A DNA stretch of 64,000 bases, from the NCBI RefSeq assembly GCF_030253575.1, contig NC_080559.1:26314501-26378500 (forward strand). Reading direction: 5' to 3'. This DNA is from Rhododendron vialii (Eukaryota; Streptophyta; Magnoliopsida; Ericales; Ericaceae). The notes below the pieces were generated by a model, which saw only the letters and a list, made by a program, of their open reading frames with translations, had not been told where the DNA came from and did not search any database. The translations under genes and the position numbers were made by a program. Shown one piece after another: positions 1 to 13,000 of this stretch. Each line of letters begins with the position of its first letter. Positions within the stretch are counted from its first letter, which is position 1.

Positions 1-352
1 CTAACTCATTATTAGTTGGGTCTTAATTGGGCATCAATTGGGTCAACTTAAATGACCCAATGGGTCATGAAGGTAACCCACTAAAAATTCCCCTCTTTAC
101 CAAATTTCAAAATTTGCGTGGTCTCTCTCTCTCTCTTTCAATTCTTCTATGCTAAATTACACATGTTCAAAAATATTTTGAACGGTCCGAATTAAAAGCC
201 AATTGTGACCGGTAATAATTATTTTGACCAGTCAAAATTGAAAACACATCTCATCCATCGATTGCGCAAATGGAATGATGAAATTGCGCTCCGCCGTGAA
301 TAAGTTTCTCTCATGGTAGTCCTGCATAGGGTTTAGATTAAAAAGTTAGCGA

Positions 353-632
353 TTTATTTTTTTGTCCTTATTCAAATTTTTTTTGCATTTTTTTGTTTTG
401 CGTCAAACTTTTGTGACTTATTGATTCGTTTCGATGAGAGGAATTGAAAAAGTAAAAAAAATTGATCGAAACTTATAATTTTTTGAATAAAGACAAAAAT
501 AAGTCAATAATACCCAAAAAAATTTATTTATTCTTGTGTTTTTGAAAAAATTTATGAGTTCAATTATAATTTTTTACTTTTTCGATTTTTCTCGACGAAA
601 CCAATCACTAAAAGTCATAAAAAATTTCTGAA
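353..632. repeat. Foldback MITE family, copy 1
   Basis: An AT-rich imperfect palindrome. The left half has TTTGTCCTTATTCAAA, GCGTCAAACTTTTGTGA and GAATTGAAAAAGTAAAAAA. The right half repeats these as reverse complements, with a mirror axis near 490. The same arrangement recurs at 30862-31366, 45221-45571 and 47493-47815. No coding capacity. Confidence 0.5.
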
Positions 633-884
633 CCAAATTCTCTCTCTCCTGAGTTGCTCTCTCTCTCATAAGTTGCAGAAAGCTTCTCTCTCTCTCTCTC
701 TCTCCTCGTTCGTGGTTCAAGGGAAACAGAGTAATGTGATTGGGGATTGTGACGATTTGTATTTACGTTTGTGATTAGTTGTAACAGTAATCCGATAAAA
801 AGGAGGAAACAATTGTGAGAGAGGGAAAAGGGGAGTTAAGGACGACGTACGAGCGGATCAAGAAAAAAAAAAAGGACGACGTAC

Positions 885-1116
885 GAGAAATTTTTTAGTG
901 CCGGGTGGGCATGGGCCACGTGGTGCTATGCACCATCTCAGCCGTCCATTGAAGTTTTGGATCGTCCAGATCTGTTCGGCTAATTTTAAAGTGTGAAATG
1001 ACTAAAATATCCCTCGGCAGCTAAACAGATCTCAGCTGTCCAAGACTTCGTTGGACGGCCGAGATTGGTGCACAGCACCACGTGGCCCGTGCCCACCCAG
1101 CACTGAAAAATATCTC
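885..1116. mobile_element. Mutator-type MITE with 9-bp target-site duplication
   Basis: The 232-bp element has long inverted arms of about 65 bp: the left starts GAGAAATTTTTTAGTGCC and the right, reverse complemented, starts GAGATATTTTTCAGTGCT. It is flanked on both sides by the direct repeat ACGACGTAC (876-884 and 1117-1125). Nine-base duplications and long arms are typical of non-autonomous Mutator-like elements. The arms contain GGGTGGGCA, CCACGTGG (a G-box core) and GCCGTCCA. A third ACGACGTAC at 842-850 belongs to a local duplication of the flank. Confidence 0.75.
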
Positions 1117-1938
1117 ACGACGTACAAATGCAGATTTTGTGACAGAAAGCTCGGATCAAAGAGTGATAGAGAGAGAGACGTTGGAGAGAGAGATATATAG
1201 ATAGGGGTAATATGGTCATTTTAAATGAATATGGGGTAATATGGTCATTCCAGTGTATATGGGTATTTTAGTCATTTTAAAATTTTAGTATATAGCCTGT
1301 AATTGAGTTAATGAACGGGTCGGGTTTGATTTTAAATAAATGGTCCGGGTCGGGTATGGATAATTAAACTCATAATTAATGGGTCAATGACCCATTAAAG
1401 ATCCAACCCACTTTCAATTTGCCCATTTTGACCCAAACCCGCCCATTTGACACCCCTACTTTTAAGTATCGCATTTGGTGAATCCATTAGATATCTTCTC
1501 AGTATTCGTTTTCCATAGAATAAATAAAAAATAAATAAATAACCCTTTTATAACTTATGATCCTTACACGAGTTATTAATGTTATTTTTAACTTTTAGCT
1601 GATGTATGTGAGAAAAATTATATGTCTCAAAATGTATATTTTTTGGGGCTTTAGTATTATTTAGTCTGTTTATCCCGTTTAGACAATTAGGGAAACTTGG
1701 CCTCATTCTCCTCAGATAAATCGCCATACTCAACGAAGGACAATCCTAGCTAATTATTCTTTAGTTCTTTAAATTATTTCCAATTATTATTCATAATGAA
1801 GTAAAAAAATTTGTGGAGAAAGTAGTATAATTGGTAGAATCTTGTAGAAGAAAAACCTTTATCTCACAATAAACTATAAATTCAATAATTTTCATTGGAG
1901 TGTCTAAACTAAACAAGATGAATTTGGTGTATTTGAAA

Positions 1939-2271
1939 CAATTTTGCTATTAGTAATGACATCTACTGTGATTTCCACAATGATCCTACCTGGCATGGAG
2001 GGTCCCACCATATAAGGCCCATGTCAGTGGTGGTGGGGGTGGGGTGCGTCAGTGGCGGTGGGTTGGGTTTGGAGAGATGGTTTGGGCAGCGTTGGAGGAG
2101 ACAAAAGAGGGAGATGGAGGAAATACAGTTTTGTACATCTCTTTTGAATTTTGAAAATTTATGATGCTTCAAATTTTTTGAATGGACAAGTTTTGGGGGT
2201 TGCCCAGGGATGTGTGCCAGGTAGAATCATTGTGGACGTCACGGTATGTTTCATTACTAATAGCAAAATTG
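1939..2271. mobile_element. Mutator-type MITE, 333 bp
   Basis: The terminal inverted repeats are about 60 bp, starting CAATTTTGCTATTAGTAATG on both ends, and share CCACAATGAT and CTACCTGGCA further in. The flanks TATTTGAAA (1930-1938) and TAGTTGAAA (2272-2280) are a 9-bp duplication with one mismatch. The G-rich centre (GGTGGGGGTGGGG) carries no gene. Confidence 0.7.
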
Positions 2272-2409
2272 TAGTTGAAATCCTAATAAGAAATTTATAA
2301 GGGAAGGAGCGAGAGAGTATAAATCAAAATGAAAATATTTTGAATACTTTTTCTAAAAACATATATATATTTTTTACTTATTTACCTCCAAAATTGTTTG
2401 AAAACCCAA

Positions 2410-2541
2410 GGAAAAATGACGGCTAAAAACGTATTTTGATAATTAATATCCGATTAGGACATTTTCAGTATTAACAAATATTCTTAGCATGTTCTTGGCG
2501 AGTATTAACTATCAATCCAAGTCCTGGGCGGTCATTTTCCC
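2410..2541. mobile_element. 132-bp MITE family, copy 1
   Basis: The inverted ends are GGAAAAATGACGGC and, on the other strand, GGGAAAATGACCGCC. The left arm contains TATTTTGATAATTAATA. The flanks AAAACCCAA (2401-2409) and AAAATCCAA (2542-2550) form a 9-bp duplication with one mismatch, again Mutator-like. Other copies are at 46219-46350 and 58129-58259. This copy ends 20 bp before the first promoter box of RPL15. Confidence 0.75.
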
Positions 2542-2560
2542 AAAATCCAATCAAATGACG

Positions 2561-2700
2561 GGCCCATGTTCTAAGCCCAAGACCGTACCCCCCCTGATCA
2601 AACAGCTATTGGGCCACAGCCCATTATTGGGCCAATTCCGTCTTTCGAACTAACGCGAAAACGAAGCCTTCCAAAACCCTAGTCGAGACTCCCAATATAA
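2561..2700 (+). promoter_or_regulatory. RPL15 promoter: site II boxes, telo-box, TATA-like box
   Basis: Five site II-type motifs (TGGGCY on either strand) lie at 2561-2566, 2574-2579, 2610-2615, 2618-2623 and 2628-2633. A telo-box AAACCCTA lies at 2674-2681 and a TATAA at 2696-2700. Site II boxes, bound by TCP-family factors, together with a telo-box are the known signature of plant ribosomal-protein and other growth-linked promoters. The spacing to the ATG at 2804 fits a start site near 2725. Confidence 0.8.
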
Positions 2701-2740
2701 GCTTCCACTCCCATTGCTACGCCCTTTATCTCGGCCGTAG

Positions 2741-2767
2741 CAGCAGCAGCAGCAGCAGCAGCAGCAG
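2741..2767 (+). repeat. (CAG)9 triplet repeat in RPL15 5' UTR
   Basis: Nine uninterrupted CAG units lie about 37 bp before the RPL15 start codon, inside the predicted leader. No ATG lies between the repeat and the start codon, so the repeat is probably untranslated. Confidence 0.85.
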
Positions 2768-2803
2768 GGGGCGTGCTCCGCAAACTCAACAACTGCAGCA
2801 ACA

Positions 2804-5018
<2,215 letters not shown>

Positions 5019-5824
5019 TTTGTGCCGTGTTCTTGGTATTATCATATCCTTGTTCTGGGCCTTTTGTCGTCAGGCTCTTTTTTTTTTTCTTGCTTTGAGA
5101 CTAAAAGTTTTGGATTGTCTTAGTTGAACGCGGTTGCTTTGTGTTGGGTAAACCAAGGATTTTATTCTCTATTTGGGATGTTTAATCATATGACTCCTTT
5201 TTCATTTGTGTTATTGAGTTGGAAGATGCTTGAAATACTGTCGGTTTAAATGCCTCCATCTTTGCGTTTCTTCATCCATTCTTGCTGCAGATGAACCGAT
5301 ATTTTCTGAAGGATTCCTTCAAAACTTGTTGGTTCTTTTCAGCTGAAACAACTGTCGGCTGAAGGATTGCCTTAAAACTTTCTTTGTTGATTTCATTATG
5401 TTAGCCGATGTTATCCGATCTGGTACTGGATTACATAGACTTGGGAAAGGCAGGATATCCCGATTTCGTGAAATCCGTTCAGCGCCCTGCTTTTTACGCC
5501 ATTGGATGCCATTTACCGCTCCCTTGCTCCGTCATGAAAAATGATTGAACGCAGAGCTGATGGATAGCTGTTTGGGTACTCGAGTCCAGCTCCTGTCCAA
5601 CCTTCAAATGCATTGGAGAATTGAGGGTGCAATTCTTCCGGCTCACGTCTGGGATCGTACATTTTGTTAGCTCATTGAGAGCACTATGTTCTCTTTTGGC
5701 CTCTAGAACCAAACCCGGATTTCAATTAATTAACTCTTTAATTATTACTCCTATTTATTTATTTTTTTATTTTTCTTCATTCATTACTCTAAAAATCTCT
5801 CAAAACTCAAACCTCATTTTGTAA
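5019..5824. other. RPL15 3' UTR and downstream spacer
   Basis: The RPL15 3' UTR is T-rich up to about 5200. Beyond that is unique-looking AT-rich sequence with no convincing ORF, RNA or repeat. Confidence 0.5.
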
Positions 5825-5946
5825 GGAAAATGATATTGGCACTCTAAAAATTGATGCATGCACTCCAAAATCAGTGTAATTCCAAAGCCATTTTCTTTTG
5901 TTTTTGGAATGCCTGCATCAATTTTTGGAGTTCCAATATCATTTCC
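5825..5946. mobile_element. Mutator-type MITE, 122 bp (GGCACTC family)
   Basis: The inverted ends are GGAAAATGATATTGGCACTC and, reverse complemented, GGAAATGATATTGGAACTCC. Both arms continue AAAAATTGATGCA. The flanks ATTTTGTAA (5816-5824) and CTTTTGTAA (5947-5955) make a 9-bp duplication with one mismatch. A relative lies at 35044-35169, and the ends of the old element at 47819/58127 share TTGGCACTC. Confidence 0.7.
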
Positions 5947-6204
5947 CTTTTGTAAATGTGATTTTATATGATTAGTTGGATAACGTCCTTAAAAATCAGC
6001 TGGTAGGATAACAATTTATATGATTTTGAAACACATTTATCTTGCAAAAAATAATATTGCAACAATGGTTCAAAATCCGTTGTATCCGTTTTTTTGCAAT
6101 AGAATTGTATTCTGAAATCATACCAAACTATATGCTATCAACTTGATTTTTTACATACTTAATTTTCTCGATGAGTTCAAAAAAAACATTCCAAATCTTG
6201 GGAC

Positions 6205-6296
6205 TACTAGAGGGTTTTCCCGGTCGTCAACTATAGGGCCAATGATTTGGCGGGGGTACGTGCAAGTTGACCCGGACGTCCGGTTATAAAAAAAAA
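6205..6296 (+). mobile_element. 5'-truncated SINE fragment
   Basis: The segment ends in GTGCAAGTTGACCCGGAC followed by CCGGTTATAAAAAAAAA, which resembles the 3' end of Au-like plant SINEs (GCAAGCTGGCCCGGAC plus A-tail). No A or B box remains, so only the 3' part was inserted or kept. Confidence 0.5.
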
Positions 6297-7009
6297 TGAT
6301 CTCGATCTTAAAGTGGACCGAGGAAAAACCATTTTTGGACTAAAATTGTACAAAGGATCGGAGAGGAAGAGGACACTGGGTCCTCCGTCCTCGGATGGTC
6401 CATCTATGCTTGAAAAAGAAAAGTGCTCCAACCGTGCTGCTGCCGGAAACATGCTCTCTAAATAAAATACAATTAAAATCATTTTAAGTGAAATATTTTT
6501 GTAATCTTTATTTTATGCTGATCAAAAAAATAATAATCTTTATTTTATAGAAAATGGGATCCAAGATAATTCATTTAATAATTCTAACCTTCTGTTGTAT
6601 AAACTTTGATGTGTAATTTGTCCATGCAAATATTCTGTTTAAAACAAATATATTTCATTTCGATAGATAATAAGGGTATTCAATTAACTTAATTTTCTAC
6701 TTAACACTGATGTAGATCTTGGTTTTTAATTTAACAAGTTAAATCATTATATAGAGACTTCATTTTGTACTATCAGATATGAGAAAAATCATTACTACTT
6801 GAGATTCTTGCTTCTTTACAATAAATAAATAAATAAATATATAAAAATCATTGCTTAACTGAACCAGTCGTGTTGGTTAAAATAACTGGCGAACACAAGG
6901 CTCTTTGTCCGGCTAGCCGTTTTGCCTCACAGGGCTAGTTCTGTTTCAGCCCCTTCTCTCTCTCTCTCTCTCCTCTTCTGTTTCCAAGACTTTCTCAGAG
7001 CGATCGGAC

Positions 7010-10000
7010 ATGGCGATTGACGGCGATCGCACGACTAATTTCTCTCGCACTTTCAAGTACTTATTCGGTTAGTTAATGTCTCTACGCGTTCTAGATTTTA
7101 ACAATCTCTCTCTCTCTCTCTCTAAAGCGATATCCCAGTCTAAACGTATAGTTGTATTGATATGTTGTTCTGCATTGACAACAGCTACGCAGTTCTTGTC
7201 AAGGGGAATCCCGTTCATATTCAATTCATGGATCATCAGACACCTCACTGAAAAAGACTACGCGGTAACCATTTTTATTCGGAATTCCTCATAACTTCGT
7301 TTACTAATTCACTTGCTTGTGGCTATCGACAAGCTCAGATAATTCCACTTACCGGTGGTTATTAGGTGAATATCTCAGCTACTATAGGTGATACTGTTTA
7401 TATTTTTTATTTTTGTTTTACGCTCAGCTTACGCACACTTCGACTAATTCCCTTCCGGTCCAGTCAAAGAAGGCAATCCACGCCAGGACTAGAAATTTAC
7501 AAAGAAATTACTTTCTTGTGGCCTAACCCAAGAATCGAACCTTCGTCAATTGTGTGGGGAGCAAACCCACCAATTAATTGGACTAACACTTTGGGCTAGG
7601 GGATAGCATTGTTCTGTGTTCGTTAACCTTTTTTAGGTTTCTGAAAATTTGTTTTAAAAGGGTTTGGATTTTATGTTAGAGCAGCTTTACTTAACATAGA
7701 ATGCTGGCATGATCTCTTTTTATTTCGCTGTTAACACGTTTATCTTTAGAGATTTTGAACGAAAAGTTAGGAAAGTTTACTTCTGATATGTCTGTAATTG
7801 CATATGTACCTCTTTGAATTACTTTGGTGATCACTCAGACTCTGCAGCAGCAAGGATCATCCTCCTTTGGAATGATTCTCTGTTAGATGTTCAGATCCTA
7901 AGTTCTCATGACCAAGCTAATCACAAGCAGCTTAGCATCATATTTGTGGTTTCACTAATATATATATGGTGCAAATAGTGGGCACGGGCATTCGCTGGTA
8001 TTCAAGAAAAACTAGGGAAGTTGTTCTAATTAGCCTAAACTTTTTCTGCACCAACAGACAATGAATTAAAATTTGTCCAAAAGCTTGTACTGCCTAACGA
8101 GTGATTGAATGCTAAGGAACGCCTGCAGGGCAGCTGTTAGGATTTGTGTTCAATGCTTTTCATTTATTCCAATTCTTTTTAATTTGACATTTCAGAACCA
8201 AATTTTAATTGCTTAATCTATAAGTCTTATTTAAAGTCCATTATTTTAAAAAGATCCAACTGGACTATCTGAAAACAGAATGTAAGATGGAGAACCCGGA
8301 AGTTTATTTCTCTTCATTTGTAGGCTGTCGATTTTCTAGGAATTTCTGGGGTAGTGAGCTTCCATCAATCCGGGCTTATGTTTCTTTCCTTTCCTATGCA
8401 GCTTTACGCTGTACAATTCCATCTGTTTGTCACCTGTATCTTGTTCCTCAGTCGTGAAGGTTTTCGGCGAGCATGCATGAGAGCAGACATTAAATGGTAC
8501 TTCCTCGTGCTTCAATTGAGACAATTAGCCGTTTCAGTTGACTGGTGTGTTTTAGCACTACCTGTTCTTTGTCCTGAGCTGTAACTTTTGCTGTATCTTG
8601 CTTCGTATAAGTTATGAGTTGAATGGCTTTTAATTTGCTTGGTGGCGTGAATGAAAACATTTTGATTTAACATGAGATTCTGAAGACTCTTGCTGTCAGA
8701 TCAATTGGTTGATATATAAACTCGAGGCTATATGAATGTACACGAAGTTTGAGCATGATATGGTTAGGGTGAGGGTAAGGGTAAGGGTAAGGGTAAGGGA
8801 GGGAGCAGGTGAAGAAATTTCGGTGGTTTCCCGTCAATTTATTTTTCCTATGTTGCATGTACTCTCTAAAATGTTGGAGTTACAGGCCCAAGATTTTTAG
8901 TTAGACATTAACTTAGGAAGCATATTTAAAGATTCAAGTTAGTGCAAATTTGCTATTAAGATATGAATATTATGCAGTGCCCCTGTGTCCTTGACACGAG
9001 AATTTGGTGAAACCCATCCATACCAGAATCCACGTAATTTAGCTTTTTTGTTGTTTGATTTCTAAACTTTTCTTATCCTCCACAATTTTACTTCATGTAC
9101 AAAGTGGTAAAATTATTATTTCTTTGTATCTCGTGGCAGTGATGATGGTTCAGCAGGAGTAAATGTGTCAAAACTTTTGAAGGTAGCCTGGATGACAGTG
9201 CCGTTTGGAATACTTATTACAGTTGTAGCATGCATACTTGTCTTCTGGTGGCAAGAACTAAGTTATTCTAATCCATATGGGCAAGCTATCTTGATTAATG
9301 GTAAGCAGCAAGTTTTTGATGCTGCATCATGCAGTTGGTAGGTTACGCAATTAGAGATCTTTCCTTGTGTCTTACAAATTCAGCTCCAAACTTAATAGTG
9401 AATTCTCCTGGTAAAGTCTCTCTTTCAACTTGAAACCATTAGTTTGTTTCTCTGTTTTCCTGTGTATTCTGTGTGGAGACCTACATTTGGGAAGAAAGAC
9501 AAATGTGGTTTGCAGCAATTTCATTGTTTGATGAGCCATGTTGTGGTGGTCTTAGGAATAGTGTTTAGCATGAAATGAATGCTCTCATTTGTGTCTTCAA
9601 AAGTTTGATATCTGGGATTGGTTTCCTTTGTTTTTCAGGTCTTGCATGTATTTTGGAGCTATTGGCCGAACCCTTGTACATTCTTTCTCAGAATTTGCTG
9701 TTTCTCAGACTGCGCTTGGTAGTTGAAAGTGCAGCTACTCTTTCGCGTTGTATGACAACCTACATCCTCATTGTTACGCAACCTGACATGGTAAAGTTTA
9801 ATTGGATGATGTGACGACCTTTATTGCTCGTGTTTCAGTGGTTTTTCATGTATTATAGAATAGAATCAGAAGCTAGTTTAGGAACCTGTCTGCTTTAAGG
9901 ACTTTTTCAAATTCTTGCTGATATGTAGCTTTTCACTGTTTATTTCTGCTAAGTTTCAATCATTACTTGAATACTTGGCTTCTAATATCAGTCTCTCGAT

Positions 10001-13000
10001 GTTAACCTGCAGGAGAAAGGGATTGTCTTTGCAGTATCACAAGCTGCGTATGGAGCTTGCTTGTTCTTTTGTTATTGGGGCTACTTTCTTCTTTTTCGTG
10101 TTATTAAGAGTTCTGATCTTCTGCCTTTCAGGTATAGATTTCTTTCTTGTAATCTTTTTCCCCTGCGGCAGATGTTCTTTAATCATATCAATCAGGGAAG
10201 AGAATGCTGTAGGTGATAGTGAAATGAAAATTGAGCAAAATAGTCCTGTTTCTGCGAAGTCACATTGCCATGGATGTCTTGACTAAGTTTTTGACTAGAA
10301 AGGAAAATTGGGTGATGCCTATTAGTTGCTATAAGGATGAGTTGAAATAGTAGCATCATACATCATGATACGGATACTCTTTTACCGGACCATTCAAGTG
10401 TGTATTTTTATCAAAGCCAAACACCCTTCTTAGTTCCTAGGCTCCTAGCATTCTCCTTACCAAGAAGAAATCGACAAAAGAAGAAGACAATGGGGGAAGG
10501 GGGGAGGGAGAGACCTGCCTACTGTTACCCTTGAGTCTCATCTTTGTCATCCATCTGTAATGTTCAACTTATTCCTTATACTCATTCTAATTGCGCTTAA
10601 CAGTAACTTTCCTCTAGTCGCATCATACAACATCATCCACTTAAAGCATAGCCACCTCTCTGGTATTGACTTTATGCGTAGCCTTGCTTGTTGAGACTTG
10701 TTAGTTTATAACTTATTATTAGATAATGTATGTCATAGATTTAGCCTTTTAAATAGTATTACTTCATATTACTGTGCCCCCTTATGTATGCATAATGTGC
10801 CAGATAGCGTGCAGCACGTATTATTTATCATGTGTGAAAAGAGGTTATCTTTGGGTTGGTTTAGGTTGCCATATGTCTCAAACCAAGCTTCCGATCAGGT
10901 ATTCTCAACCATGCTAGATGATGGCTCTGGCTTGGGATGCATCTGGGTCAATTGATTCGTGTTTGAGTACTATTTTTCTATCGCTTATTAATCCTGGTTT
11001 TCTCTTATTATGTTTTTGGAGCTTTTGATCTACTTTTATGCCAAAAAGTTCCCACTTTCGTTTTCTAAATTGTTTTGACATAATGTGATTTTCTGTATCC
11101 CTTTTAGTTCATCAAGGAGATAATTTAATTACATGTGCTTCTACAGGGTAGGATCCATCATGAATTATGATAGGCAGCTCTCGGACATGTGCATGTTGTT
11201 TACTCTTCAATCCTTCCGAAAGTTGATCCTTCAAGAAGGAGAAAAGTTTGTCCTTGTATGGTTTGATACAACATATAACCAAGCTGTGTATGGACTTGTT
11301 GACAAATTAGGTAATTGAGGTCCAAATATCCTGTCCTAGTTTTTCTGATTTTCTGCTCACAAGTAGCAAAATTGATTCCAATGTAGAGCTATTTCGATTA
11401 AAGGAAAAGATCTGTTAGTATTGATCTGCATTCTCCTGCTGATTTTTTCTGACCATGTTGAAACACATCATCTTTTACATTTCAGGGAGCCTAGTGGTGA
11501 GGTTGATTTTTCTTCCCTTTGAAGAAAGTTCGTATGCTACATTTGCAAAGTCCGCAACAGGTTTATTTCTTATTCTTTCTGTTTGTTCCCAGGGAATTTG
11601 TGTTTAGATTTCATCCTTACTTAGTTTTACTAGATTTTCTTCTCTATTTGAGCTTTCTATCATGTCATTCATATAGCCTTTTTTTATTCTTATTGGATAG
11701 GTCCGTAAGATCTGTTTTCGAATTTTCAAACACATTTGTTCTTCTTATTCTGGGTTTTGGGATGGCAACCTAACTAGGTGGTCTACACTCCAAAGCATTA
11801 GAAAGCATGTGAATATAAAGAGAGGGGGCTGATTCTGCTGCCCCTTATTGCTTCGTTATCCTCCTGTGTACCCACTCTGTTTGAGGCTGTAGGTGCATGT
11901 TTTCACCACTGCAAGGTGATAATAGTACGTGGCCCTTGGCTCCACGTGGACCTCAGCCTCACCTCCGAAGGATTTATCTCCGGGATCTCATGTCAAGGAT
12001 CTCATATATCACCACCTCTAAAGCAAAATCCACCAATTGAGATCTGTGACTTAATCTCCAATTGGCACTTACTCAAGGACAACCAAGGCTGAGGCAGGGC
12101 CTAGGACCCCACTCGGGATCACGCAAGGACTTGTGGCTTGGAGGCTAATAGAGCTTTTTCCAAGGCCCGTGTTATCTGTAGAAGCACGCCCAGCATTGCA
12201 CCAGAGACAGAAGGTGCACAAGGATGACACCAATCTCCTAATCACCTTTGATATTGTCGATGACGTCCCTTGATGCCGTTGTTGTACGAGGGAGATCAGG
12301 GAGATCCCCCAACGTCCCTTGCATCATTAGAGACATAGGGCATCCTTTGACTTCCCTTGGTACGGGGGGCATTGGTCAAGGGAAATTCCTCCAGGTTGTC
12401 AAACCAATGGGAAAGTGCCATCTGTCTGACATGACCTTGTCCACATGGCTTGGCTCACCACATCTCTCAGCTTTTATTGGTCACCTAGCCATGCACTTGT
12501 CATGATTATAAAACAAGTGGAATTTAACCTTCTTTTGACTTATTGTTGGACACAAGTATTCTATTCCATTATTTCTTTTTATGCTCATAATATACCATTT
12601 AAGTTAGTTATTTAAAAAGTTACCAAAAAAAAGTTAGTTATTTAAGTTTCCTATATAAAATTTCATCATCTTCCATGAATTAGCAGAACACTGTGGTAAT
12701 GGAACCTAAGAAATAAGTGGCACTGTGGCAGTTACTGCATCTGGGCTATTTATTTTATCTTGTTTAATTTATTCTCACATTTTATTAAACTTGTTTAAAT
12801 ATTTTATTAAGTTGATTCTCGTTTTATTTTTTGAGGTGCTGTCTAAACTCAGTCACCAGCAAAAAAAAATGTCAAATGTTAATGTCTGTCTTGCAAGGCT
12901 AAAGAAACCTTCTCAGATCTTAACTTTGTCGAGTAAAAGCTAGGTTTGATGACTACATAATGTTAGTATTTTGTCCATCATAGCAGTAAAACTTTAATTT

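Larger units (their letters stand above)
1..1458. mobile_element. hAT-like element, right end, composite
   Basis: Bases 1315-1458 are rich in GGGTC/GACCC and GGGCGGG-type words and end in TTTGACACCCCTA, the reverse of the TAGGGGTGTCAAA terminus seen in many plant hAT elements. Bases 15-85 carry similar GGGTCA/TGACCC words, so the left end probably lies at or before the window edge. The interior holds other insertions, including the foldback repeat at 353-632 and the MITE at 885-1116, and simple CT runs at 121-137 and 683-704. No transposase ORF is visible. The hAT assignment rests on the terminus only. Confidence 0.4.

Noticed and set aside
8767..8804. Interstitial telomere
   Set aside because: The unit is TAAGGG, not the plant TTTAGGG, and no telomere-like sequence continues on either side.
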